Positions 1-6,697 of a stretch of DNA of 7,599 nucleotides are shown here, in pieces (position 1 is the stretch's first letter; each line of letters starts with the position of its first letter). This DNA is from a bacterium. GTDB taxonomy: Bacteria; Chloroflexota; Dormibacteria; UBA8260; Bog-877. The notes under the pieces are model-generated. The model was not told where the DNA came from. It did not search any database and worked only from the letters and a program-made list of their open reading frames with translations. The translations under genes and the position numbers were made by a program. Location: contig JAJYWT010000160.1 of NCBI GenBank assembly GCA_021791345.1, positions 1 through 7,599 of the forward strand, read 5' to 3'.

Positions 1-163
1 GCCCTCACTCTCCTCGAGGTGTCTCCGCGCCTCGGCCTCTCGTAGTCAGCACCCCGCCCAAATTGAACTGCAACTTGGCCATTCAGGGGGAACTTCGGTT
101 TAGCTGCGCCCGGCTCTCACCGTGCCTCAGTGTCGGCGGTGGGAGACTCGGTGCGCGGGTCGG
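1..163. other. Non-coding flank downstream of the ATPase gene
   Basis: No convincing gene lies in this stretch. The only short reading frame with an ATG is on the minus strand at 5-82 (25 codons, beginning MAKLQFNLGG). It has no Shine-Dalgarno sequence and nothing recognisable in it. The part nearest the ATPase stop can fold into a hairpin (114-145, listed separately). The stretch at about 60-105 is less GC-rich than the rest of the window, which would suit a regulatory or intergenic region, but I find no clear -35/-10 pair. Confidence 0.6.
114..145 (-). terminator. Weak hairpin after the ATPase gene, possible terminator
   Basis: CTCTCACCG at 114-122 pairs with CGGTGGGAG at 137-145, giving nine pairs including one G-U, around a 14-base loop. 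On the minus strand it begins about 18 bases after the stop codon of the ATPase gene. No T-run follows it, so it could be an mRNA 3'-end stabiliser or chance pairing in GC-rich DNA rather than an intrinsic terminator. Confidence 0.3.
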
Positions 164-1507
164 TCAGTGCGCCGCTGGGACGGGGATGCCGTCGGCCTCG
201 TCGAGGTTGGCGAAGTAGGCGGAGACGGCGTGGTCCAGGAGTTCCGGGGTCAGCCGTGGCTCGACCCCAAAGTACGCGGCGGCGTGAACCAGGTGCTCCA
301 GGATGTCTCTGGGCTCGCAGCCATGCATCGGCCGGTTCTGCTTGCGATAGTGCTCGTCCAAAAGGTAGGCGACCGCCTCGGGATCGAACGGCAGCCCCAT
401 GCTCTCGCAGGCCCGGCGGAAAATCCTCCCGTACTCCACCACCCCAGGATTGGGAACTTCGACCTTGTAGCGGATCCGGCGCAGGAAGGCGTCATCCACC
501 AGCTCCTTGGGCCGCAGATTGGTGGACAGGATCAGGATCTCGGTGAAGGGAACCTGGACCGTGGTCCCGGCCCGGGAGATATTCAGGTAGTCGTAGCCCG
601 CCTCGAGGGGGACGATGAGGCGATTCAGCAGGTCCTGGGGGCTCAGCTGCTGGCGGCCGAAGTCGTCGACCAAGAACAGACCGCCGTTGGCCTTGAGCTG
701 CAGCGAGGCCTCGTAGAACCCCACCTTGGAGTCGAAGCTGAGCTCCAGCTCGCGGCCGGTGAGCTCACCGCCGGCGATCACCACCGGCCGGGTGCAGAAC
801 GCCCATCGGGTGTCATGCGGGGGCAGCTCCGCGGGGACGGGCTTGTGGTGGACCGGGTCGAAGATTCGGATCACCTCACCCTTCACGTAGATGGCGTGGG
901 GGACGAAGATCGGGTCTCCGAGCAGGGTGGCGCAGGCGGCGGCGATCGTGCTCTTGCCGTTGCCCGGGGGGCCGTAGAGGAAGATCGATTGGCGCGCTCC
1001 CAAGGCTGGACCGAGGCGATTCATCACGCTCGGGGGCAGAACCAGGTGGTCGAGGGCGGCTCGCAGCAGCTGATGGGTCACCATCGGCGCGGTGCGCCCC
1101 TGGTGGCGAGCGACCGCGGCGTACACCTCCAGCGGCACCGGCGCCGGCCCGGCGTACTGGCTGATCTCGATCAACTCGCGCGCCCGCTGCCGCCCGGAGC
1201 TGCTGATCGCGTACTGCAGACCCTCGGCGAACCCTTCGTCGCCGCCCACCGCCCCCCGGATACCGGTGGTCCCGCAGTACCCCTCGTCGGACAGGAACTT
1301 GATGGCGTCGGAGACCATGACCCAGGGGAGGCAGGCATGGCGCGCGAGGTCGCGGCCGAGCATGCTGCCATTGAAGTAGAGGATCTTCAGGACCAGATCG
1401 CAGATGAAGGAGAAGGGCAGGCCCGCCTCCTTCGGGCTCTGCGGGACCGGCGGGAAGCCGATCTGGCTGCGGGCCGGGGGCGGGGCGATCGCTGGAACTG
1501 CGGACAT
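164..1507 (-). CDS. AAA+ ATPase with N-terminal winged-helix-like domain
   Basis: The product is a 447-residue soluble protein with no signal peptide or membrane segment, so it should act in the cytoplasm. Residues 30-115 are predicted helical and resemble a winged-helix fold (core LPWVMVSDAIKFL, then a GRQRARELIE helix). A conserved-looking linker, GPAPVPLEVY (120-129), leads into the AAA+ core. That core has Walker A GPPGNGKST (179-187), Walker B LFLVDDFGR (277-285), sensor 1 STN (328-330), a probable arginine finger in FLRRIR (341-346) and a sensor 2 region EPRD (398-401). The ATPase core is seen directly, but the substrate is not recognisable. I recall similar wHTH-AAA proteins annotated only as AAA family ATPase, sometimes near pilus or secretion genes; no such gene is visible here. 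The ATG is fixed by an in-frame TGA five codons upstream. The gene diverges from the PBP gene. A MoxR-like or chaperone-type remodelling role is possible but unproven. Confidence 0.9.
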   Translation of the reverse strand: MSAVPAIAPPPARSQIGFPPVPQSPKEAGLPFSFICDLVLKILYFNGSMLGRDLARHACLPWVMVSDAIKFLSDEGYCGTTGIRGAVGGDEGFAEGLQYAISSSGRQRARELIEISQYAGPAPVPLEVYAAVARHQGRTAPMVTHQLLRAALDHLVLPPSVMNRLGPALGARQSIFLYGPPGNGKSTIAAACATLLGDPIFVPHAIYVKGEVIRIFDPVHHKPVPAELPPHDTRWAFCTRPVVIAGGELTGRELELSFDSKVGFYEASLQLKANGGLFLVDDFGRQQLSPQDLLNRLIVPLEAGYDYLNISRAGTTVQVPFTEILILSTNLRPKELVDDAFLRRIRYKVEVPNPGVVEYGRIFRRACESMGLPFDPEAVAYLLDEHYRKQNRPMHGCEPRDILEHLVHAAAYFGVEPRLTPELLDHAVSAYFANLDEADGIPVPAAH

Positions 1508-1523
1508 GAGCTTTGGAATTCAA

Positions 1524-1528
1524 CTCCT
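1524..1528 (-). promoter_or_regulatory. Distant AGGAG upstream of the ATPase start
   Basis: The minus strand reads AGGAG here, 16 bases before the ATG at 1507. That is longer than the usual 5-9 base spacing. No better Shine-Dalgarno lies closer, and an in-frame TGA rules out an upstream in-frame start. Initiation may therefore be weak or leaderless, or may occur at a downstream codon. Confidence 0.3.
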
Positions 1529-1531
1529 GGT

Positions 1532-1545
1532 CGGGATCCCTCCCG
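1532..1545. repeat. Short inverted repeat near the ATPase start
   Basis: CGGGA and TCCCG flank a four-base TCCC spacer, giving a five-base-pair hairpin or a small two-fold site. It lies 25 bases upstream of the ATPase ATG in the divergent intergenic region, where an operator or 5'-leader structure could sit. The arms are short and G/C-only, so chance is a serious alternative. Confidence 0.25.
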
Positions 1546-1686
1546 GACTGCTGCGCCTGACCACTGTCCCACCGAACCGCGGGATCTCATCCCCCAGGCA
1601 GCCGCTGTTTGCACTCTCGTGAACGGCTTGCCACGGCCCCGTAACCGGCCCGCCCACCTCGAATCCCCGGAGCTCTCCCTCGGGCC

Positions 1687-1695
1687 TGCCATAAT
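1687..1695 (+). promoter_or_regulatory. Extended -10 promoter candidate for the PBP gene
   Basis: TGCCATAAT fits the extended -10 pattern, TGN followed by CATAAT, which matches five of six bases of TATAAT. It is one of the few A/T-rich spots in the 226-base divergent gap. No good -35 lies 16-18 bases upstream, which extended -10 promoters tolerate. Transcription would begin near 1702 and give a leader of about 30 bases before the ATG at 1734. The rest of the gap (1508-1733) shows no further gene and no clear promoter for the ATPase gene. Confidence 0.4.
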
Positions 1696-1733
1696 CTCCG
1701 GACGGCGGGGTCACTCCCCCTCCCTCCCAGCTG

Positions 1734-3872
1734 ATGCAGGAAGTCAAAATCTCCACCACCGGCAGGGGTGCCAGCCGTGGTCGCTCGGCCCGGCGCCGCC
1801 CAGGTGTCCAGACCCGCAACCCGGGCTTTTGGGGACGGCATCGCTGGCTGCGCCGCACCGGAGTGGCCGCCGCGGTGCTGGTGCTGCTGGGCTGCGCAGG
1901 GGTCGGGGTGGGGTTTCTGGTGCTCTCCGCCTTTCAGGTGGGGTTGCCCAGCGTCACCGACCTGCCCAACCTCGGACCGCCGCGGGACAGCTACCTGCTG
2001 GCCAGCGACGGAACCCTTCTCAGCGTGCTCCACGAGCCCGGCGAACAGCACATCCACGTGAATCTGAATCAGGTGAGCCCCTGGGTAATCCGCGCCACCA
2101 TCTCGGTCGAGGATCGCCACTTCTATCAGGACACGACCTCGGTTGACCTGCCCCGGATCCTGGAGTCCGGCATCCACGACATCCTTCACCACTCCTCACT
2201 CCAGGGGGCGAGCACGATCACGGAGCAGCTCGCCAAGATCTCCTTCCTCACCCCCGATGAGACCATCACCAGGAAGATCCGGGAGCTACTGCTGGGCTAC
2301 GAGATCGCCCGCAGCTTCAAACCGAACCAGATCCTGCAGATGTACCTGAATCGGATCCCCTACGGAAACCAGGCGATCGGGATCGGCACCGCCGCGGAAC
2401 TCTACTTCCACATCCCCGCGAGCAAGCTGGACCTCGCCCAGGCCAGCATGCTGGCGGGAATCCCCGACGCGCCGACCGCCTTCGACCCCCTGGTGTACGT
2501 CGGCACCACCGGCCCCAACTACGCCAAGCTGCGCCAGCAGGTGGTACTCCAGACCATGGTCACCAATCACTACATCACCCAGGCCCAGGCAGATGCCGCC
2601 TACCGCGAGCCGCTGACCTACTACTCCTGGGAGCAGGGCCCACCCACGCTGGCGCCGAACTTCGTCAGCTATGTGGAGCAGCGTCTGCAGGCCCGTTTCG
2701 GGGACGCCTACCTGAACCCGGGGGGCTGGACCATCTACACCTCATTGAACATGGCCGACCAGCAGAAGGCGGAGGGGGTGATCCAGAACCCGGCCAACAA
2801 CGCCCGGCTCCTGCGCGACTACAACATTGGCGACTCCGCACTGGTCTCACTCGACCCCCGGGACGGCGAGATCCTGGCGATGGTGGGGACCAGCAACTAC
2901 AACGGCCCGGTGGGCCAGGTGAACATGACCATCGAGCCCCGACGGCCCGGGTCCACCTTCAAGCTGTTCACCTACACCGCCGCGATCGCCTCCGGCAAGT
3001 TCACCATGACCACCCCGGTGCTGAACGAGCCGATCGACATCAATGGCTATTCCCCCCAGAACTACGAGCACGACTTCACCGGGCTGTGTCAGCTGCAGAA
3101 CTGCCTGGGCAACTCCATAAACATCCCCGCAGTGAAGGTCGAGATGATCACCGGCCTGCCCAACGTGGTGAGCATGGCGGAGAGGATGGGAGCCTCCGAA
3201 CTCCTCAACCCCCAGAACACCTACGGGCCCGCCCTGACGCTGGGCGGTCTCTCGATCGGTCTCACCGAGCTGCAGATAGCGACCGGAGCGTCGGTGCTGG
3301 CCAGCGGCGGAGTGCTGCATCAACCCACCGCCATCCTCAAGGTGGTGAGCGGGGGGCGCACCATCTATCAATACAACGTGGCCCGGAATTCGCTGCAGGT
3401 GGTGCCTCCGGATGTCGCCTTCATCATGAACGCGATGCTCTCCAACAACAACAACCGGATTCAGGACTTCGGCCCCTACGCCCACCTCACGCTGCCCGGG
3501 CGGCCGGTCTCGGCCAAGACGGGGACCTCGGACAAGCAGAACGCCGCCGGACAGTACAGCAACAACATCGAGGACAACTGGACCTTCGGCTGGACCCCCC
3601 AGCTGGTGACCGGGGTCTGGGTCGGCAACCCGGACGGCAAGACACTGAGCAGCGTCACCTCCGGAATCAGCGGGGCCGCCCCCCTCTGGCAGACCTACAT
3701 GGAGAAGGCGCTGGCCGGCCAGCCGGTGATGTGGTACGCCAAGCCAGCAGATGTGGTCCAGGTCGGCAGCGGTCCGTACCCCTACTACTACCTGCCCAAC
3801 ACCGTCAGCAACGCCTTCGCGCCGGTGGACTGCCCCCCCGCCTACCAGAGCAACTGGAACGGCACCTGCTGA
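1734..3872 (+). CDS. Bifunctional class A penicillin-binding protein (PBP1A type)
   Basis: This 712-residue protein polymerises lipid II into glycan strands and cross-links the peptide stems outside the membrane. A basic cytoplasmic tail (1-41) precedes one membrane anchor (about 43-66). The GT51 domain shows EDRHF (126-130, catalytic Glu126), GASTITEQLAK (158-168), RKIRE (180-184, second Glu at 184) and MYLNRIPYGN (203-212). The transpeptidase domain shows STFK (407-410, nucleophile Ser407), SIN (461-463) and KTGTSD (595-600), followed by the typical FGWTPQLVTGVWVGN segment (618-632). Length and domain order are normal for the family. The usual His and Gly after the first GT51 motif are replaced by Asp133 and Thr135. 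Cys452/Cys457 and Cys700/Cys712 could form disulfides. There is no fused PASTA or other extra C-terminal domain. No Shine-Dalgarno precedes the ATG, and an in-frame TAA at 1692 bars a longer start. Confidence 0.96.
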   Translation: MQEVKISTTGRGASRGRSARRRPGVQTRNPGFWGRHRWLRRTGVAAAVLVLLGCAGVGVGFLVLSAFQVGLPSVTDLPNLGPPRDSYLLASDGTLLSVLHEPGEQHIHVNLNQVSPWVIRATISVEDRHFYQDTTSVDLPRILESGIHDILHHSSLQGASTITEQLAKISFLTPDETITRKIRELLLGYEIARSFKPNQILQMYLNRIPYGNQAIGIGTAAELYFHIPASKLDLAQASMLAGIPDAPTAFDPLVYVGTTGPNYAKLRQQVVLQTMVTNHYITQAQADAAYREPLTYYSWEQGPPTLAPNFVSYVEQRLQARFGDAYLNPGGWTIYTSLNMADQQKAEGVIQNPANNARLLRDYNIGDSALVSLDPRDGEILAMVGTSNYNGPVGQVNMTIEPRRPGSTFKLFTYTAAIASGKFTMTTPVLNEPIDINGYSPQNYEHDFTGLCQLQNCLGNSINIPAVKVEMITGLPNVVSMAERMGASELLNPQNTYGPALTLGGLSIGLTELQIATGASVLASGGVLHQPTAILKVVSGGRTIYQYNVARNSLQVVPPDVAFIMNAMLSNNNNRIQDFGPYAHLTLPGRPVSAKTGTSDKQNAAGQYSNNIEDNWTFGWTPQLVTGVWVGNPDGKTLSSVTSGISGAAPLWQTYMEKALAGQPVMWYAKPADVVQVGSGPYPYYYLPNTVSNAFAPVDCPPAYQSNWNGTC

Positions 3873-3886
3873 CTGGGCCAAGAGGA

Positions 3887-3921
3887 GGGTGGCGGCCCAC
3901 GTAAGCAGGGGCCGCCCACCC
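3887..3921. terminator. Bidirectional hairpin between convergent genes
   Basis: GGGTGGCGGCCC (3887-3898) pairs with GGGCCGCCCACCC (3909-3921). All twelve bases pair, with one bulged C in the right arm, around a ten-base loop. It starts 14 bases after the PBP stop codon and lies 6 bases beyond the stop codon of the opposing hydrolase gene. That position fits termination of both transcripts. A proper U-tract is missing on both sides, so the hairpin may act with Rho or mainly protect 3' ends. Confidence 0.75.
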
Positions 3922-3927
3922 GTTCCC

Positions 3928-4899
3928 TCATTGCCCTTTCGGCACTCCTATCCCCAGCAAGGGGTCACCCGCCTTCACCGCCAGGGACGTGACCAGAAAC
4001 ACCACCACCCCTGAGGCGTCGGCCCGGATGGTCCTGAGAGGCTCCCCGAAGATGTCACGCAGCTCCCCCACGACCTGCCCCTTCTCGACCCGCTCCCCAA
4101 CCACGATCTGCGGGTGGTAGGTCGCCGAGACATCGGTCCTGGTCCAGACCATCTCGTCCATCGCCTCCGGCGGAGGGGGTGGCTCTCCGACAGGGTCGAT
4201 CATGCCCAGCTGGGCCAGGACGTTCTGGAGCCCCCGCAGGTGCCGGGCCACCGAGGGCTCATCGGTGATGCCCTGCTGCCCGATCTCGGCGATGATGGCA
4301 GGCACCCCCCGCAACGCGGCGGTGGCGTAGGCGGCGCCGGGCACCGAGTCGGGGTCCACGCCCAGGCTGTGCTCGAACCCGTAGGCCGCGGACAGCTCCT
4401 GGGAGCGGCGCGCCACCTCTGGATCCCCGGCCCTGGTCCAGAGGGTGAACGGGCTCAGCGCCTCGATCAGGTCGCCACAGTGCGCGTCGACGTAGGCATC
4501 CGCGCCCTCTATCAGGTTCTCGACCAGAAACGCGGCGACCCGCTCGGCGGGGTCCCCGGTCGCGCTGCCGGGGAAGGAGCGGTTCAGATTCCGGCCGTCA
4601 CGCGGATTGACGTAGATGGAGCGCTCGTAGAAGCCCGGCGAGTTGACCAGCAGCACTGCGACCACAGTCCCCCGAAGGCGGCCCGGCTCCAGCCACCTGG
4701 TGAGGCGGGTGACCGCCTCGATGGGGACGTACTCCGCCGCATGCATCCCGCTGGTTACCGCCAGGGTGGGACCGGGCTCAGCCCCCCGCACCACGACCGC
4801 GGGCACCTCCCAGGGGGGATCGATGCCGGGGATCTGCACCCAGCCACGCTTGACCTCTCCCATTCCGGCGGTCAGCTCCCCGATAGCTACTCGAGACAT
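3928..4899 (-). CDS. Succinylglutamate desuccinylase/aspartoacylase family zinc hydrolase
   Basis: The product is 323 residues with no signal peptide, so probably cytoplasmic. The family hydrolyses the amide bond of N-acylated amino acids using one zinc ion in an M14 carboxypeptidase-like fold. Visible motifs are GMHAAE (51-56; zinc ligands His53 and Glu56), DGRNLNRSFPG (101-111; substrate-binding Arg/Asn block), DAHCGD (138-143; third zinc ligand His140) and AEIG (204-207; catalytic Glu205). A C-terminal beta-rich domain (about 262-318) resembles a lipoyl/barrel-type extension, with GERVEKGQVVGEL at its start. The motifs place it in the broad AstE/AspA family, but the substrate cannot be read from them and neither astE nor aspA is a safe name. 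The first motif reads HAAE where many members have HGxE. The gene is the last of the minus-strand set, 70 bases after the DUF885 gene, with its own strong ribosome binding site. Confidence 0.9.
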   Translation of the reverse strand: MSRVAIGELTAGMGEVKRGWVQIPGIDPPWEVPAVVVRGAEPGPTLAVTSGMHAAEYVPIEAVTRLTRWLEPGRLRGTVVAVLLVNSPGFYERSIYVNPRDGRNLNRSFPGSATGDPAERVAAFLVENLIEGADAYVDAHCGDLIEALSPFTLWTRAGDPEVARRSQELSAAYGFEHSLGVDPDSVPGAAYATAALRGVPAIIAEIGQQGITDEPSVARHLRGLQNVLAQLGMIDPVGEPPPPPEAMDEMVWTRTDVSATYHPQIVVGERVEKGQVVGELRDIFGEPLRTIRADASGVVVFLVTSLAVKAGDPLLGIGVPKGQ

Positions 4900-4901
4900 G
4901 T

Positions 4902-4911
4902 ATCACCTCCT
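4902..4911 (-). promoter_or_regulatory. Strong ribosome binding site of the desuccinylase-like gene
   Basis: The minus strand reads AGGAGGTGAT, a near-complete match to the 16S rRNA 3' end. The AGGAGG core ends six bases before the ATG at 4899. This fixes the start and suggests efficient independent initiation after the 70-base gap. It also shows that the organism uses a standard anti-Shine-Dalgarno. The gap itself (4900-4969) shows no further gene. Confidence 0.85.
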
Positions 4912-4969
4912 CGGGCCCCGACACGCGGGCGCCTGTACCGATTCCCAACCCAGAGCCGGGGGTGAGCGC

Positions 4970-6697
4970 TCAAGCCGGCTGCTCACCGCTGGCATTCCCG
5001 CCGCGCGCGACGGAGCTGCGCCATCGCTCCACCACCCCGGCGAGCACGCGAAGAGGCACTGCTCCCTGACTGAGGACTGCCCCGTGGAATCCTCGCAGAT
5101 CGAAGAGCGGTCCCAGATCCGCCTCGGCCTCCCGGCGCAGGCGCCGGATCTCCCGGCGGCCGACCATGTAGGCCAGCGCCTGACCCGGCCAGGCGATGTA
5201 GCGGTTGACCTCGTTGTCGACGTTGGCGGTGGTAGTCGCGGTGTTCTGCCACATGAAGTCCACCGCCTCCTGGCGCGACCACCCCAGGTGGTGCATCCCG
5301 GTATCCACCACGAGTCGGCAGGCGCGCAGGGCGTCGAAGGACAGCATGCCCAGGCGCTGCAGGTCGGAGGTGTACAGCCCCATCTCATCCGCCAGGCGCT
5401 CCGCATAGAGCCCCCAGCCCTCCACGTAGGCGCAGACCTCGGCATCCAGGTGACGCCGGTATCGGGGCAGTCCTTCCAGCCGCTGAGCGGAGGCGATCTG
5501 GAGATGATGCCCTGGACTGCTCTCGTGGAAGGCAAGCGCCTCGTACTCATAGGTGAAGCGGCTTGTCGGGTCGGTGGTGAGCACGCAGTGCGCGCCCGCT
5601 CTTCCCCCATCCTGAGACGGCCCGCGATAGTAGGCGAGGGCGGAGTTCCCCGCCTCGACCGGGTCGATCTCCTCGACCACGCAGTCGGCTATCTCGAGCT
5701 GCGGGAAGAACCCATCCCGAGCCTGCTCGGCGCGGCCGAGCGCCGCGCGGACCACCTCCACGATCTCACCTGAACTGTGGAAGCGCAGCCGCGGGTCCTC
5801 ACGCAGCCGGCGACGGACATCTGCGGGCGACGACCTGCCGAAGACCCGGCCGCCGACCTCTTCCCACTCCTGCTCCAACGCACTCAGGACATCGCGCCCT
5901 ATCTTGTGGATCTCCGCGGGCTCGAGCTCAGTCGTTGTGTGGCGGCGGACCGCCCGCCGGTAGGCATCCTCGCCCCCGGGGATGAAGCACAGGCCGACCT
6001 CCGCCTCCGGGCGCGCCCCGGACAGAAGCTCTTGCGCCAGGCCATCTCGCAACCTGGCCAGCGCCGGACGGACCTGGTATTCCACGACCTCGGCAGCGCG
6101 CGCCAGGTCATGGGACTCCGCGACTGGGGAGGCGCGCAGTGCCACCAGCAGCCGGTCCTCGACCAGCGGACGGCCCAGGTGGCCATCGAGCTGAGCCATC
6201 GCCTGTTGCACCCCGACCTTGGTTGGGTGCCTTCCCGCCGCCATGCTCTGGCGGTACCGGAGCAGCACCGCATCCATGTACGCCGGCAGCTGGGCGAGCC
6301 GCTCCAGGTACCAACCGACCGCCACGCGCGTCCGCAGCGGCGCGGTCGGGATCGCCTGGAACGCGATCGCCTGCGGGGAGACGTAGCCAGCGGCCGAGGC
6401 GTTGGCCGCCCAGAGCCCGTCTTCCAGGTTGACCCGCAGCGACCAGGCGAGCTCGGCCATCACCTCCCTGTCGATCCTGTCCTCGGCCGACAGATGGTCG
6501 GGCGAGAGCTGCGAGAGCCGCTCCTCGATCTTCCGGAAGCGAGCAGCCGAGCGCTCAACCCCCTCTGGGCTCGGATCGGGCAAGCGCGAGTCGTAGCCCT
6601 CCACCCCCAGCATGGTGGCCGTCAGCGGGTCGGTGGAGTGCATCGCGTCAAAGAACTGCTCGTCCAGCTGCCGGAGCTGTTCGGTCGCAGTGATCAT
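4970..6697 (-). CDS. DUF885 family protein, probable zinc metallopeptidase
   Basis: The product is a 575-residue, largely helical protein of full family length, with no signal peptide or lipobox. Many family members are exported lipoproteins, so this one is probably cytoplasmic. The family signature is clear: HESSPGHH (391-398) resembles a gluzincin HExxH-type zinc site, with His391, Glu392 and His398 as likely key residues. It is followed by YVEGWGLYAERL (424-435, probable further ligand Glu426), DTGMHH (465-470) and RYIAWPGQALAYMVG (499-513). The N-terminal half (about 1-330) is the usual helical region. The biochemical role of the family is poorly defined; metallopeptidase or amidase activity is inferred from the motif. 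The ATG overlaps the stop codon of the upstream M20 gene (ATGA), so translation is probably coupled. No strong Shine-Dalgarno is present, which fits coupling. Confidence 0.93.
   Translation of the reverse strand: MITATEQLRQLDEQFFDAMHSTDPLTATMLGVEGYDSRLPDPSPEGVERSAARFRKIEERLSQLSPDHLSAEDRIDREVMAELAWSLRVNLEDGLWAANASAAGYVSPQAIAFQAIPTAPLRTRVAVGWYLERLAQLPAYMDAVLLRYRQSMAAGRHPTKVGVQQAMAQLDGHLGRPLVEDRLLVALRASPVAESHDLARAAEVVEYQVRPALARLRDGLAQELLSGARPEAEVGLCFIPGGEDAYRRAVRRHTTTELEPAEIHKIGRDVLSALEQEWEEVGGRVFGRSSPADVRRRLREDPRLRFHSSGEIVEVVRAALGRAEQARDGFFPQLEIADCVVEEIDPVEAGNSALAYYRGPSQDGGRAGAHCVLTTDPTSRFTYEYEALAFHESSPGHHLQIASAQRLEGLPRYRRHLDAEVCAYVEGWGLYAERLADEMGLYTSDLQRLGMLSFDALRACRLVVDTGMHHLGWSRQEAVDFMWQNTATTTANVDNEVNRYIAWPGQALAYMVGRREIRRLRREAEADLGPLFDLRGFHGAVLSQGAVPLRVLAGVVERWRSSVARGGNASGEQPA
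6694..6697 (-). promoter_or_regulatory. ATGA stop-start overlap
   Basis: On the minus strand the TGA of the M20 peptidase gene shares bases with the ATG of the DUF885 gene. This four-base overlap is a common sign of translational coupling. Together with the poor ribosome binding site of the second gene, it supports a shared transcript and matched production of the two enzymes. Confidence 0.8.

Noticed and set aside
5..82. A 25-codon minus-strand frame beginning MAKLQFNLGG.
   Set aside because: It has no Shine-Dalgarno sequence, no recognisable feature, and a length easily reached by chance.
1628..1633. TTGCCA as a -35 box for the PBP promoter.
   Set aside because: It is 56 bases from the CATAAT hexamer, and no -10-like sequence lies at the right distance.
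1887..1895. A lipobox-like LLGC (residues 51-54) in the PBP membrane segment.
   Set aside because: The position before Gly is Leu rather than a small residue, and strong hydrophobicity continues past the Cys. This fits an uncleaved membrane anchor, which is normal for class A PBPs.
122..2146. A 674-codon open frame on the plus strand, antisense to the ATPase gene and running into the PBP gene.
   Set aside because: It is low-complexity in the way antisense frames of GC-rich genes are, shows no domain, has no ribosome binding site, and overlaps two well-supported genes in other frames.
2847..3881. A 344-codon open frame antisense to the PBP transpeptidase domain.
   Set aside because: The PBP catalytic motifs are read on the other strand. 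This frame is Gly/Val/His/Gln-rich without recognisable motifs, as expected from codon bias.
4964..4971. Perfect eight-base palindrome GAGCGCTC at the end of the DUF885 gene.
   Set aside because: It is too short and too G/C-rich to claim as a binding site, and it overlaps the stop codon.
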